Shown: piece after piece, positions 7,622-16,279 of the stretch | How positions within the stretch are numbered: the stretch's first letter is position 1 | How the letters are laid out: every line of letters begins with the position of its first letter | DNA from: an uncultured Bacteroides sp. | Lineage (GTDB): Bacteria > Bacteroidota > Bacteroidia > Bacteroidales > Bacteroidaceae | Direction of reading: 5' to 3' | NCBI GenBank assembly: GCA_944322355.1 | Contig: CALUOT010000001.1 | Coordinates: 92,714-156,713 of the forward strand | DNA: 64,000 nt | Notes under the pieces: model-generated | What the model was told of the DNA's origin: nothing | Seen by the model: the letters and a program-made list of their open reading frames with translations, nothing else | Databases searched by the model: none | Translations under genes and position numbers: made by a program

Positions 7622-8857
7622 TTATGTGAAATCGATGCGGAATCCGGCTGCCTGCAAGTCGTCCCAATAGTGCGGATAGGACTTGCTCACCACTTGCGGC
7701 CGGTTGATGCGCAGGCCGGGGCAGACGAGGCTGGCTGGGGCAAAGGCCATGGCCATGCGGTGGTCTTCGTAGGTGTCGATGGCGGGATGCTCGTCGGCCG
7801 GGCATCGCTCGCTGTCCCAGCGGAGGAGGTTGTCGCCTTCGGCCCGGACTACGTAGCCCAGCTTACGCAACTCGGTGATGAGGGCCTGGATGCGGTCGGT
7901 CTCCTTGATTCGCAGGCTTTGCAGGCCGGTGAAGCAGAAGGGAATGCCCATCAGGCAGCAGGTCACGACGAACGTTTGGGCCAGGTCGGGAATGTCCTTC
8001 AAGTCGGCATCGAGCCGGGCGGGCGGGGTGCCTTGGCGGGTCAGCCGGACACCACGGGCGGTGAAGTCGGTGTGTACGCCCAGTCGGGCAAAGAGTTCCG
8101 CTCCGCGACGGTCGCCTTGGGGGCTATGCCTGAAGAGGCCGAGCAGTTCGACTTCGGGAGCGTGCAGGGAGGGGGCGAGGGCTACCAGCTGATACCAGTA
8201 GGAAGCCGCACTCCAGTCGCTCTCCACCCGGTAGGCAGTGTCCCGATAACGGCCGGGAAGCACTTGGATGCAATCGGCCGCTGTCCATGCTGCCGGGACG
8301 CCGAAGTCGTGCATCAGTTGCAGGGTCAGGTCGATGTAGGGACGGGATATGATGTCGCCTGTCAGCCGGAGGCGGAGACCGTCGGGCAGCATCGGCGCTA
8401 TCATCAGCAAGGCCGAGATGTATTGCGAACTGACGTTGCCGGGCAGGGTAAGGGCGCTTCCGGTCAGGCGGTCGCCCGTGATGCGCAGCGGCGGGAAGCC
8501 TTCGTCGCCCTCATAGTCGATGTGCGCTCCCAGCGTCCGAAGCGCGTCTACCAGGATGCGGATGGGGCGTTGCTGCATGCGGGCGGTGCCGGTCAGTACG
8601 TGTGTGCCGGGAGTCACGCTGAGGTAGGCGGTGAGGAAGCGCATGGCCGTCCCGGCTGCCTGTATGTCTATCACTTCCGGCATGTGGTCAAGGGCGCGAA
8701 TCATCACCTGCGTATCGTCACAGTCGCTCAGATTAGTAGGGCGGGTCGTTCCGCCCGAGAGGGCGTGCAGGATGAGGGCGCGGTTGCTGATGCTCTTCGA
8801 GGCAGGCAGCGTGATGCAGGCCTTCAGCGTGGCGGGGGCAGTCAAGATATATGGCAT
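7622..8857 (-). CDS. aroA: 3-phosphoshikimate 1-carboxyvinyltransferase (EPSP synthase)
   Basis: 411 residues. The N-terminus has LPASKSISNRALIL (the substrate-binding SKS motif, residues about 17-30). Later come GTAMRFLTAYL near residue 65, and LRIKETDRIQAL and DTYEDHRMAMAFA near 315 and 370, all diagnostic of AroA. It transfers the enolpyruvyl group of PEP to shikimate-3-phosphate in the cytoplasm for aromatic amino acid synthesis. A TATTTTTG box at 8912-8905 lies 47 nt upstream of the start. No other aro gene is adjacent. The length is slightly below that of E. coli AroA but normal for Bacteroidetes. Confidence 0.95.
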   Translation of the reverse strand: MPYILTAPATLKACITLPASKSISNRALILHALSGGTTRPTNLSDCDDTQVMIRALDHMPEVIDIQAAGTAMRFLTAYLSVTPGTHVLTGTARMQQRPIRILVDALRTLGAHIDYEGDEGFPPLRITGDRLTGSALTLPGNVSSQYISALLMIAPMLPDGLRLRLTGDIISRPYIDLTLQLMHDFGVPAAWTAADCIQVLPGRYRDTAYRVESDWSAASYWYQLVALAPSLHAPEVELLGLFRHSPQGDRRGAELFARLGVHTDFTARGVRLTRQGTPPARLDADLKDIPDLAQTFVVTCCLMGIPFCFTGLQSLRIKETDRIQALITELRKLGYVVRAEGDNLLRWDSERCPADEHPAIDTYEDHRMAMAFAPASLVCPGLRINRPQVVSKSYPHYWDDLQAAGFRIDFT

Positions 8858-9048
8858 ACGAAATAAAGTATATATAATTATAGGTATAACTTGTTAGAAT
8901 GCTGCAAAAATAGCTATTCTTGCGCAATCCCCTTTTCCCCTTTGCCTGTTTTTTCTTTGAAGTGGTAACATTGTTTAGAAATAATAAGCAAAACATGGGA
9001 AGAATCACTGTCCGATCCTTGGTAATTTTGCCGCGCTAAAAAGAGTAC

Positions 9049-10260
9049 ATGGTTATGAAGAAAGACAATTCTAAGACTTTTCTGTTGATATTACTGGGGA
9101 TGCTGACTGCTTTCGGGCCATTCGTCACGGACATGTATCTGCCCAGTTTGCCCTCGATGGGCGAGTATTTCCGGACGTCTTCGTCCATGGTGCAGTTGGG
9201 ACTGACGACCAGCATGATTGGCCTGGCTGTCGGGCAGTTGCTTTTCGGGCCGCTGAGCGACCGCTATGGGCGTCGTACTCCGTTGCTGTTTGCCATGTGG
9301 CTGTTCATCGTCTCTACCTTGTTGTGCCTTTATGCGCAGACCATCTATCAGTTTGTGGCTTTCCGTTTGCTGCAAGGCATGGCAGGGGCGGGAGGTATTG
9401 TCATTTCCCGTTCGGTAGCTACGGACAAGTATGCCGGTCGCGAACTGGCTAAGATGCTGGCCGTCATCGGTGCCATCAACGGGGTGGCTCCTGTGGCTGC
9501 TCCCATCGCAGGAGGTGTGTTTACCGACTGGATAGGTTGGCATGGTATCTTCTGGATTCTCTTCGGGCTGGGAGGAGTGTTGCTGTTCTGCTGCTATCGG
9601 TTCCGCGAGTCGCTGCCCCGCGAGCGGCGTTCGGCTTCGACGTGGAGAAATACCTTCCACAGCTTTGTGGTTGTGCTGCGTGACCGTCAGTATGTGAGCT
9701 ATGCTTTCCAGATGGCTTTTGCCCAAGGCGTATTGTTTGCTCACATAGCCTCCTCGCCTTTCATCGTGCAGCAGCATTACGGCTTTTCGGCCTTTGCTTT
9801 CAGCCTGTGCTTTGCGGTCAATGCGCTGATGATAGGGGTAGCGGCGGCTCTGTCGGTCAAGTTTCATCGGCCGGAGAGCAGCACGTTGGCGGGGAGTTGT
9901 GGCATGGTGGTCATGGCGGGGGCACAATGCGTGGCGCTGATGTCGGGATGCAGTTTCTGGCTGTATCAGGCACTGCTGATGCTCCTCCTTTTCTTCATGG
10001 GGCTGACGTTTACCTCCAGTACGGCCTTGGCCATGGATAGTCAGCGGGCGAATTCGGGCACGGCTTCGGCACTGCTGGGAGCCGTAGGTTTTGCGGCAGG
10101 CGGCATTGTTTCGCCCTTGGTCGGGCTGGGCGACATCCTTTCGTCGGCAGGACTTCTGTTTGTCATCTGCGCTTCGGGCTCGCTGGTATGCACCTTGGTT
10201 GCCTTGGGACGTCGGCGTTCGCGTCTTTACTTCGCGTTCAGCACGTTCCAGAAGCGTTGA
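9049..10260 (+). CDS. Bcr/CflA-type multidrug exporter (MFS)
   Basis: 403 residues with twelve hydrophobic segments. The signature FGPFVTDMYLPSLPSMGEYF at about 20-40 and the loop GPLSDRYGRRTPLL at about 65-80 place it in the DHA1 Bcr/CflA branch, proton-driven inner-membrane exporters of drugs and small metabolites. The ATG at 9049 or the second one at 9055 could be used; AAAAAGAG precedes both. A TAATTTTG box lies at 9023-9030, giving a short leader. The 3' end overlaps the convergent macro-like gene by 34 nt. The substrate is unknown. Confidence 0.88.
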   Translation: MVMKKDNSKTFLLILLGMLTAFGPFVTDMYLPSLPSMGEYFRTSSSMVQLGLTTSMIGLAVGQLLFGPLSDRYGRRTPLLFAMWLFIVSTLLCLYAQTIYQFVAFRLLQGMAGAGGIVISRSVATDKYAGRELAKMLAVIGAINGVAPVAAPIAGGVFTDWIGWHGIFWILFGLGGVLLFCCYRFRESLPRERRSASTWRNTFHSFVVVLRDRQYVSYAFQMAFAQGVLFAHIASSPFIVQQHYGFSAFAFSLCFAVNALMIGVAAALSVKFHRPESSTLAGSCGMVVMAGAQCVALMSGCSFWLYQALLMLLLFFMGLTFTSSTALAMDSQRANSGTASALLGAVGFAAGGIVSPLVGLGDILSSAGLLFVICASGSLVCTLVALGRRRSRLYFAFSTFQKR

Positions 10261-10619
10261 GGCAGGCTGATGTTCGCCACGTCGACGGCGTCGCGGAACA
10301 GGGGCGCTATCTCCTGCGGGCGGAATCCGGCAATGCCGCAACCCACTTCGGTGACGAGGAATTGCAGTTCGGGGTGCATCCGGGCGAAGCTGACGAACTC
10401 GTCCACGTAAGGCCGGATGGCTTCCGGGCCGCCGTGCATCGTGGGGATGCCATACGTCTGCCCTTGCAGGCCGGCGCCCTGTCCCCACACGGCGCCCCAC
10501 TGACGCCAGGCTTGCAGGGCAGCCCCACCGCCGTGGGCGCCTTCGAGGTTACTACCAAAGACAAATATCTCGCCGGGCTGCAGCTCGGTGATGCGTTCGG
10601 GGGTGATTCGCTTATCCAT
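10227..10619 (-). CDS. Small macro-like (A1S_2505-type) protein
   Basis: A 130-residue cytoplasmic protein. Its core EIFVFGSNLEGAHGGGAA, then QGQTYGIPTM and VTEVGCGIAGF, matches a family often labelled phage non-structural or macro-like. The glycine-rich GSNLEGAHGGGAA loop resembles nucleotide/ADP-ribose loops of macro domains. The start at 10619 is chosen because a TATCTTTG promoter box lies at 10656-10649; an earlier in-frame ATG would lie upstream of that promoter. It stands alone, convergent with the exporter gene and overlapping its end. There are no phage genes nearby, so the phage label says nothing here. The substrate is unknown. Confidence 0.8.
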   Translation of the reverse strand: MDKRITPERITELQPGEIFVFGSNLEGAHGGGAALQAWRQWGAVWGQGAGLQGQTYGIPTMHGGPEAIRPYVDEFVSFARMHPELQFLVTEVGCGIAGFRPQEIAPLFRDAVDVANISLPQRFWNVLNAK

Positions 10620-10754
10620 ATTATATAGAGATATATAGGTTCGGACGACAAAGATATTCCTTTCTCCGCACGTAGCGAACAGTTCGGCCTTGTTTTTTGC
10701 ATTAGGAAGAAAACTTATCGGCATACGGACGAAAAGTTATCTGCGTCAGAATGT

Positions 10755-10848
10755 ATTCTGTAGTTCACGACGTGAACTATGTAATTCACGACGTGAACTA
10801 ATTAGACCACGACGTGAACTAATTAATTCACACTGTGAACTACAGAAT
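10755..10848. repeat. 21-bp-period palindrome array B (GTTCACGACGTGAAC type)
   Basis: Four palindromes are centred at 10770, 10791, 10812 and 10833, a strict 21-bp period. The first is the perfect GTTCACG-a-CGTGAAC; the others differ at one to three positions. The outer ends ATTCTGTAGTTCAC and GTGAACTACAGAAT are exact reverse complements, so the whole 94-bp unit is bounded by inverted ends. It lies between the macro-like gene's promoter and the amtB terminator. No other copy of this motif was seen in the window. Confidence 0.85.
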
Positions 10849-10931
10849 CCTTTCAGACGTGTTTATCTTTATCCCTATGTCCGTTGAAGTCTGCTCCCTG
10901 TCGGAGAAAGCTTTCCCTGCGGGGAAAACAG

Positions 10932-10964
10932 AAGGGCCTCCCCGATGTCCCCGGGGAAGCCCTT
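10932..10964 (-). terminator. Terminator of the amtB operon
   Basis: On the minus strand the stem AAGGGCTTCCCC pairs with GGGGAGGCCCTT with one wobble, around a short loop, and is followed by CTGTTTTCC. It begins about 50 nt after the amtB stop codon. Confidence 0.8.
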
Positions 10965-11015
10965 GCTGCAAAGTATGTCTGTATATTGCTTCGTGTGGGT
11001 GAAGCCGCCGTTGGC

Positions 11016-12374
11016 TTAGTGCCCGTAGGCCGACTCGCCGTGCTCGTAGATGTCGAGGCCTTCTTCCTCCACGCGCTTGTCTACGCGAAGGCCGATGGTG
11101 GCGTCGACCACCTTGAAGAGGATGAACGTGACGACGGCACTGAAGGCGATGGATACGCCTGTGGCCACGAGCTGTACCCACAGCTGATGCCAGTCGCCAT
11201 AGAGGGCACCCTGTACGCCGCCCTCGCCGGAGATGAACTGCGTGGCGAATACACCGGTGAGGATAGAGCCGATGATGCCGCCGATGCCGTGTACGCCGAA
11301 GGCATCGAGTGCGTCGTCATAGCCGAACTTGGGCTTCACGATGGCCACCATGCAGAAGCAGATGGCGGAGGTGATGATGCCGATGCAGAAGGCTCCCAGC
11401 AGGTCGACGGTGCCGGCCGCGGGCGTAATGGCTACCAGTCCGGCCACGGCACCCGTGCAGGCGCCGATGGTAGTCGGCTTCTTGTTGCACAGCCAGTCGA
11501 TGACCATCCACGTAATGGCTGCTGCTGCCGTGGCTATGTGCGTCACCAGGAACGCATTGGCAGCCAGTCCGTCGGCAGCCAGTCCGCTACCGGCGTTGAA
11601 TCCGAACCAGCCCAGCCACAGGAAGGAGGTGCCCATGAAGACATACGTCACGTTGTGCGGGGTGATAGGATGTCCGATGCGATAGTCCATGCGCTTGCCC
11701 AGCAGGATGGCCATGACCAGTGCGGAGATTCCGGCATTGATGTGTACCACCGTACCTCCGGCGAAGTCGATGGCTCCCATCTCTTGCAGGAATCCGCCTC
11801 CCCATACCCAGTGCGCCATGGGGAAGTAGGCCAGGATGACCCACAGGATGATGAAGACGATGTAGCCCGAGAACTTGATTCGTTCGGCAAAGGCTCCCAG
11901 TATCAACGCCGGGGTGATGATGGCGAACATGCACTGGAACATGACGAAGAGCAGTTCCGGTATGTTGCCCGCGGTCAGTGTGTCGAGGCTGATGCCGTGC
12001 AGGAAGGCTTTGTCGAATCCTCCCATGATGCAGGCCAGCGGGTTGCCTGCCTCGGCGAAACTCGTATCGAACGCCCAGCTATAGCCGAAGGCAATCCACA
12101 GGATGCTGACCACGCCGACGATGAACAGTGTCTGCATGATGATGCTCAGTACGTTTTTCTGTCTCACCAGTCCGCCGTAGAAGAGGGCGATGCCCGGAAT
12201 ACTCATCAGTAATACCAGTACGGATGCTACCAATATCCAGGCTGTGTTGCCGCTGTCCAGTGTGGCTTCGGCTGCGGCGTCTTGTGCATACATGCCCGGC
12301 GCGAAGCCGAATAGCAAAAGAAGGGTGGTGGCGACCTTCAGCAGTGTGAGGCCGCTTCTGCAATATTTATCCAT
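11016..12374 (-). CDS. amtB: Ammonium channel AmtB
   Basis: 452 residues. An N-terminal signal peptide (LLLLFGFAPGMYAQ) is followed by eleven membrane spans. The conserved pore histidines are visible in GGTVVHINAG and DAFGVHGIGG, and GIALFYGGLVRQKNVLS near residue 60 is family-typical. It conducts ammonium/ammonia across the inner membrane and is gated by P-II binding. It is the third gene of an operon with an outer-membrane protein and glnK, 57 nt behind glnK; the terminator lies at 10932-10964. The operon is expected to be induced by nitrogen limitation, but no recognisable nitrogen operator was seen. Confidence 0.97.
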   Translation of the reverse strand: MDKYCRSGLTLLKVATTLLLLFGFAPGMYAQDAAAEATLDSGNTAWILVASVLVLLMSIPGIALFYGGLVRQKNVLSIIMQTLFIVGVVSILWIAFGYSWAFDTSFAEAGNPLACIMGGFDKAFLHGISLDTLTAGNIPELLFVMFQCMFAIITPALILGAFAERIKFSGYIVFIILWVILAYFPMAHWVWGGGFLQEMGAIDFAGGTVVHINAGISALVMAILLGKRMDYRIGHPITPHNVTYVFMGTSFLWLGWFGFNAGSGLAADGLAANAFLVTHIATAAAAITWMVIDWLCNKKPTTIGACTGAVAGLVAITPAAGTVDLLGAFCIGIITSAICFCMVAIVKPKFGYDDALDAFGVHGIGGIIGSILTGVFATQFISGEGGVQGALYGDWHQLWVQLVATGVSIAFSAVVTFILFKVVDATIGLRVDKRVEEEGLDIYEHGESAYGH

Positions 12375-12431
12375 AATGTATATCGTTTATTAGTTTTTGT
12401 TATTGATGATATAAGTTGTGCTCCGATGCCT

Positions 12432-12788
12432 TTATTTCTCCTGTTCGGCATTGTAGAGGGCGATGTCTCCCCGTTCGCCTGTTCGGATGCGGATGGCATC
12501 TTCCACAGGTATGACGAAGATACGTCCGTCGCCTATCTCGCCCGTATGGGCAGCTTTCAATATGGCTCTAACGGTTTTCTCGACGTTCTTGTCGCGCACG
12601 ACGATGGATAGCAGGATGCGTTCGATGGAACTGGTGTCGTAGACTACTCCGCGGTAGATGCGGCCTTCGCGTGTCTTGCCAATGCCCCGCACATCGTAAT
12701 AAGAGAACCATTCGATGTCAGCTTCGAGCAGTGCTTGCTTCACGTCGTCGAATTTGCTTCTTCGGATAATTGCTTCAATTTTTTTCAT
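12432..12788 (-). CDS. glnK: P-II nitrogen regulatory protein (GlnK/GlnB)
   Basis: 118 residues with the P-II fold. The T-loop segment VRGIGKTREGRIYRGVVYD puts a tyrosine at residue 50, the position uridylylated in enterobacterial P-II; whether it is modified here is unknown. The C-terminal signature HTGEIGDGRIFVIPVEDAIRIRTGERG is intact. It senses 2-oxoglutarate and ATP/ADP and blocks the AmtB pore at nitrogen excess. The pairing with amtB 57 nt downstream is the classical GlnK-AmtB arrangement. Confidence 0.95.
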   Translation of the reverse strand: MKKIEAIIRRSKFDDVKQALLEADIEWFSYYDVRGIGKTREGRIYRGVVYDTSSIERILLSIVVRDKNVEKTVRAILKAAHTGEIGDGRIFVIPVEDAIRIRTGERGDIALYNAEQEK

Positions 12789-12860
12789 AACAATATATAT
12801 TTATCTAGTTGTTTCTTGTTGTTGTTATCCTTTCTATTCTCTCTTTTTACCTTTCTGCCT

Positions 12861-13595
12861 TCAGAAGCTGATACCAGCCACAAAGTGTGCGCCTTCTGTC
12901 GACGGATTCCATACCACCTGAGCAAAGAGTGGAAGGCTCCACGAGTGAGTGACTTGTATTTCCTTGGTGGCTTTCAGGCTGACAGCGCATACGGCAAAAC
13001 CATTGATCATGTCCTTGGTGAATGTCGAATTGCCTCCGCCGGTGTAGAAGTTATTTTCCCAGGGTGTGGCGCCTACTTCCGCTTCCCAATCCAGTCCTCC
13101 CAGCCGGAAGGGAGCCGCCAGGGAGATGTAGGAAGCATAGGCACGGTCGCCATTGGCTTTATAGCCTACGTTCCCGGCGAAATTGGTGTACCAGTTCACG
13201 GCCAGCACGCCGAAGTCATATCCCACCTGCGCTTCGAACGTATGGTTGGTGTTATGTGCCCCGTAGTGGAAATAGCCCGGTCCGTTGTTGAACCAATAGT
13301 CAGTGACCGAGATGCTGAATCCTCCGGTACTGTAACCTAGCGTCAGGTCGAATTCTTTGGTATCCGATTTCTCAAAGCCTACTGAACCCCAGGCCGACAG
13401 CGAGAAGCCTTTGTAGCCGATGGATAGCGAAGGCTGAACGCTGATGTTGCCTAAGTCCTGTCCACGCCAAATGTAGTTACTTACTAAGTCGGCTCCTACG
13501 CTGGCTTCTACTTTGTCTTGTGCCCATAGTGCTCCTGGAAATGCTATCGCACATACCAGGGTTGCAATCTTTCCTTTACTAAACAATCTTTTCAT
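12861..13595 (-). CDS. Outer-membrane beta-barrel protein (TorF-like porin) of the nitrogen operon
   Basis: 244 residues with a signal peptide ending ALWAQ. The N-terminus of the mature protein, ASVGADLVSNYIWRGQDLGN, is typical of the TorF/gcw_chp barrel family, and alternating hydrophobic strands end in an aromatic residue (VAGISF). As first gene of the operon it may pass ammonium or small nitrogen compounds across the outer membrane; this is inferred from its position before glnK and amtB. A TAACTTTG box lies at 13645-13638. Confidence 0.8.
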   Translation of the reverse strand: MKRLFSKGKIATLVCAIAFPGALWAQDKVEASVGADLVSNYIWRGQDLGNISVQPSLSIGYKGFSLSAWGSVGFEKSDTKEFDLTLGYSTGGFSISVTDYWFNNGPGYFHYGAHNTNHTFEAQVGYDFGVLAVNWYTNFAGNVGYKANGDRAYASYISLAAPFRLGGLDWEAEVGATPWENNFYTGGGNSTFTKDMINGFAVCAVSLKATKEIQVTHSWSLPLFAQVVWNPSTEGAHFVAGISF

Positions 13596-13981
13596 CTTTA
13601 CCTAATTTTATGTACTACTTTCGTTTGTTTGACGGGACAAAGTTATTGCATTTCATTGTGTTTGTATGTATTATACTATCCTTTTTTATGTATTTGTTTG
13701 TTTATACTTTCAATATGATTTGTATTTGTCGTATTTTGTGTGAAAATTATTATAAAAAGCTGGTATTTTATTTCTAAATGAAATTGTATATTAATTGTTG
13801 GTTTGATATATTGTATTTAAATAGTTTGATTTTGCTTTCTTTTTGTTTTGTGTATATTGCATTTTGGTTTTATTTTGATTATGTATGTTGCATTCGCGTG
13901 TCTTATAGGTTTTGGGGAAATTGGTGTTAATCTGCATAAATATATGTACCTTTGCAAGCCGATTATCATAATTGTAGTTTT
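13596..13981. other. AT-rich divergent intergenic region between the nitrogen operon and queA
   Basis: 386 nt, strongly AT-rich and T-rich on the plus strand. It holds a minus-strand TAACTTTG box at 13645-13638 for the nitrogen operon and a plus-strand TACCTTTG box at 13947-13954 for queA. The remaining 300 nt have no credible ORF, palindrome or periodic array. The length is unusual for this compact region and could hold activator sites for nitrogen control. Confidence 0.6.
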
Positions 13982-15205
13982 ATGAACCAAGATCCCAAAC
14001 ATATTCATATTAGCGAATTTGATTATCCTTTGCCCGATGAGCGCATCGCGAAGTTTCCCCTTCCTGTGCGTGACCAGTCCAAGTTGCTCGTTTACCGACA
14101 TGGACAAGTGAGTGAGGATGTTTTTACCTCTTTGCCCAATTACATTCCTGCGGGTGAACTGATGGTGTTCAACAATACCAAGGTGATTCAAGCCCGTCTG
14201 TATTTCCGCAAGGAGACGGGAGCGCTTATCGAAGTCTTTTGTCTGGAGCCGATTTCTCCGGCCGATTATGCGCTCAACTTCCAACAGACCGGGCATGTGG
14301 CGTGGCTTTGCATGATAGGCAACCTGAAGAAATGGAAGGAAGGAGCATTGCACCGTGAAATGATTGTTAAGGGACGCACCTTGACGTTGACCGCCACACG
14401 GGGTGAATGTCGCGGCACCAGTCATTGGGTGGATTTCCGTTGGGATAATCCGGAAGTGACCTTTGCCGACATCCTGGAGGTGTTCGGTGAATTACCTATC
14501 CCGCCTTACCTCAATCGAGAAACCCAGGAAAGCGACAAGGAAACTTATCAAACTGTATATAGTAAGGTAAAAGGGTCGGTAGCTGCACCTACCGCCGGAC
14601 TGCATTTTACGACTCGTGTGCTCAATGCGCTTCATGACAAAGGTGTCGATTTGGAGGAACTGACGCTGCATGTAGGTGCCGGTACGTTCAAGCCGGTGAA
14701 AAGCGAGGAGATAGAAGGGCACGAAATGCATACCGAGTACATCTCCGTATCCCGTTCCACTTTAGAGAAGCTTATAGCTCACGATGGGAAAGCCATTGCC
14801 GTAGGCACCACTTCTGTGCGGACGCTTGAGAGTCTTTACCACATTGGTGTGACGCTGTTGTCCAATCCTGATGCCACGGAGGAACAGTTGCATGTCTGTC
14901 AATGGCAACCTTATGAAATGAAAACCGCTGCACCTTCTTCTGTGGAGGCTTTGCGGGCCGTTGGGGCTTATTTGGACCGTCACGGGTTGGAAGCTTTGCA
15001 CACCAGTACGCAAATCATTATTGCCCCGGGCTATGAGTACCGCATCGTGAAAGCCATGGTGACCAATTTCCATCAGCCCAAGAGCACGCTCCTTCTGCTG
15101 GTTTCGGCCTTTGTGCAGGGCGATTGGCGTACGATTTATAACTATGCTTTGGCACAAGATTTCCGTTTCCTGAGTTATGGCGACTCGTCGTTGTTGATTC
15201 CTTAA
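13982..15205 (+). CDS. queA: tRNA preQ1(34) S-adenosylmethionine ribosyltransferase-isomerase
   Basis: 407 residues. Motifs of QueA are present: YPLPDERIAKFPLPVRDQSKLLVY at the N-terminus, FNNTKVIQARL near residue 62, AAPTAGLHFT near 203, and ELTLHVGAGTFKPV near 225. It transfers ribosyl from SAM to preQ1-modified tRNA, the penultimate step of queuosine synthesis. The ATG at 13982 is chosen because the promoter box TACCTTTG (13947-13954) lies 28 nt upstream; an earlier in-frame ATG lies inside it. A NUDIX gene follows after 11 nt. Confidence 0.95.
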   Translation: MNQDPKHIHISEFDYPLPDERIAKFPLPVRDQSKLLVYRHGQVSEDVFTSLPNYIPAGELMVFNNTKVIQARLYFRKETGALIEVFCLEPISPADYALNFQQTGHVAWLCMIGNLKKWKEGALHREMIVKGRTLTLTATRGECRGTSHWVDFRWDNPEVTFADILEVFGELPIPPYLNRETQESDKETYQTVYSKVKGSVAAPTAGLHFTTRVLNALHDKGVDLEELTLHVGAGTFKPVKSEEIEGHEMHTEYISVSRSTLEKLIAHDGKAIAVGTTSVRTLESLYHIGVTLLSNPDATEEQLHVCQWQPYEMKTAAPSSVEALRAVGAYLDRHGLEALHTSTQIIIAPGYEYRIVKAMVTNFHQPKSTLLLLVSAFVQGDWRTIYNYALAQDFRFLSYGDSSLLIP

Positions 15206-15216
15206 TAGAAAATGAT

Positions 15217-15723
15217 ATGAACCAAGATAATAAGCAAGAAATGTTTCCTTTGGTGGATGAAGAAGGAAACATCATCGGAGCCGCCACGCGCGGTGAATGC
15301 CACAATGGGAGTAAATTGTTGCACCCGGTGGTACATCTGCATGTGTTTAATTCAAAAGGGGAACTTTATTTGCAGAAGCGTCCTGTATGGAAAGACATTC
15401 AGCCAGGCAAATGGGATACAGCAGTAGGCGGGCATGTAGACTTGGGCGAAAGCGTGGAGCAAGCGTTGCGGCGTGAAGTGCGTGAGGAATTGGGGATTAC
15501 GGACTTTAACCCCCAGCAAGTCACTCATTATGTTTTTGAATCGGCTCGCGAGCGTGAATTGGTTTTTACCTATAAGACCGTGTACGATGGCGCCATCCAA
15601 CCCAGTGACGAATTGGATGGCGGACGTTTCTGGTCGGTGGACGAAATCAGAGCGAACCTGGGCAAGCAGGTCTTCACACCCAACTTCGAGGGTGAAGTGG
15701 AGGAAGTGCTCTCCTGGACGTAG
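15217..15723 (+). CDS. NUDIX hydrolase
   Basis: 168 residues. The NUDIX box runs GGHVDLGESVEQALRREV followed by REELGI at about residues 73-96, with all catalytic glutamates present. The N-terminal LVDEEGNIIGAATRGECH and HPVVHLHVFNSKGELYLQKR resemble the YfcD/isopentenyl-diphosphate-isomerase-like branch. It cleaves a nucleoside-diphosphate-linked substrate that cannot be named from sequence. It is likely co-transcribed with queA and ends 5 nt from the convergent regulator gene. Confidence 0.88.
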   Translation: MNQDNKQEMFPLVDEEGNIIGAATRGECHNGSKLLHPVVHLHVFNSKGELYLQKRPVWKDIQPGKWDTAVGGHVDLGESVEQALRREVREELGITDFNPQQVTHYVFESARERELVFTYKTVYDGAIQPSDELDGGRFWSVDEIRANLGKQVFTPNFEGEVEEVLSWT

Positions 15724-15728
15724 GCTCA

Positions 15729-16268
15729 TCATAGGCTCAGTGATTGGATATAGGTTTGTCGATAAAGTTTAGGTGACATGCCCTTTTGAGCTTTGAAATA
15801 TTTGCCGAAGAAGGAAGTGTTCGGGAAGTTGAGTTGGTTGGAGATTTCCTTGATGGTATGCTGTGTATGGCAAAGCATGTGCTCGATGATCTTGATGGTT
15901 TCTTCCCGAATCCATTCGGTTGGTGATTTGCCGCTGACCTCTTTGACTGTGATTGACAGGTATTTGGCCGTGACGCATAACTGGGATGCATAGAAGGATA
16001 CGCTTCGCTCCCGTTCGCAATGCAGGAACAGTAAGTCCATGAATCGGGCGCATAAAAACTCGCTGGCCGATTTATAGGCACGGGGGTTTTCCGTACTGTG
16101 GTTGATGCGTATCAGTATCCGGTTTTCTTTAGCCAATATACCAATCACGGTGGACAGTTCAACAAATCCTAATCCCGTACTTTTCTCCAAATCGGTGTAG
16201 GAGATATTGCCGTTGTTTTGCTGGATTGCAGCAAGTACGGCTTGCTTTTCTATCTTTTTCAGTTCCAT
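15729..16268 (-). CDS. Winged-helix / AraC-type two-domain regulator
   Basis: 179 residues. The first 50 (KQAVLAAIQQNNGNISYTDLEKSTGLGF) look like a winged-helix DNA-binding domain. The last 100 are an AraC-type double helix-turn-helix (YASQLCVTAKYLSITVKEVSGKSPTEWI, then TIKEISNQLNFPNTSFFGKYFKAQKGMSP). It lacks the usual AraC sensor domain. It lies 11 nt downstream of the efflux permease on the same strand and so belongs to the efflux operon. This makes feedback control of the operon, or control of a second target, the obvious guess. Confidence 0.8.
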   Translation of the reverse strand: MELKKIEKQAVLAAIQQNNGNISYTDLEKSTGLGFVELSTVIGILAKENRILIRINHSTENPRAYKSASEFLCARFMDLLFLHCERERSVSFYASQLCVTAKYLSITVKEVSGKSPTEWIREETIKIIEHMLCHTQHTIKEISNQLNFPNTSFFGKYFKAQKGMSPKLYRQTYIQSLSL

Positions 16269-16279
16269 GTTTTTTGTTT

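Noticed and set aside
7670-8866. Plus-strand coding sequence opposite aroA
   Set aside because: Composition is that of an antisense frame of a GC-rich gene; the minus-strand EPSP synthase has all its motifs.
9091-10500. Long minus-strand frame opposite the exporter gene
   Set aside because: The translation is Arg/Gln/His-rich, has no motif, and overlaps two supported genes.
10894-10927. A tenth periodic array just before the amtB terminator
   Set aside because: Two palindromic-looking pieces (about 10900 and 10919) are not at a constant step with the terminator stem, so the pattern is not periodic.
10884-12212. Plus-strand coding sequence opposite amtB
   Set aside because: Antisense shadow of the ammonium channel gene, Asp/Gly/His-rich, no promoter or family features.
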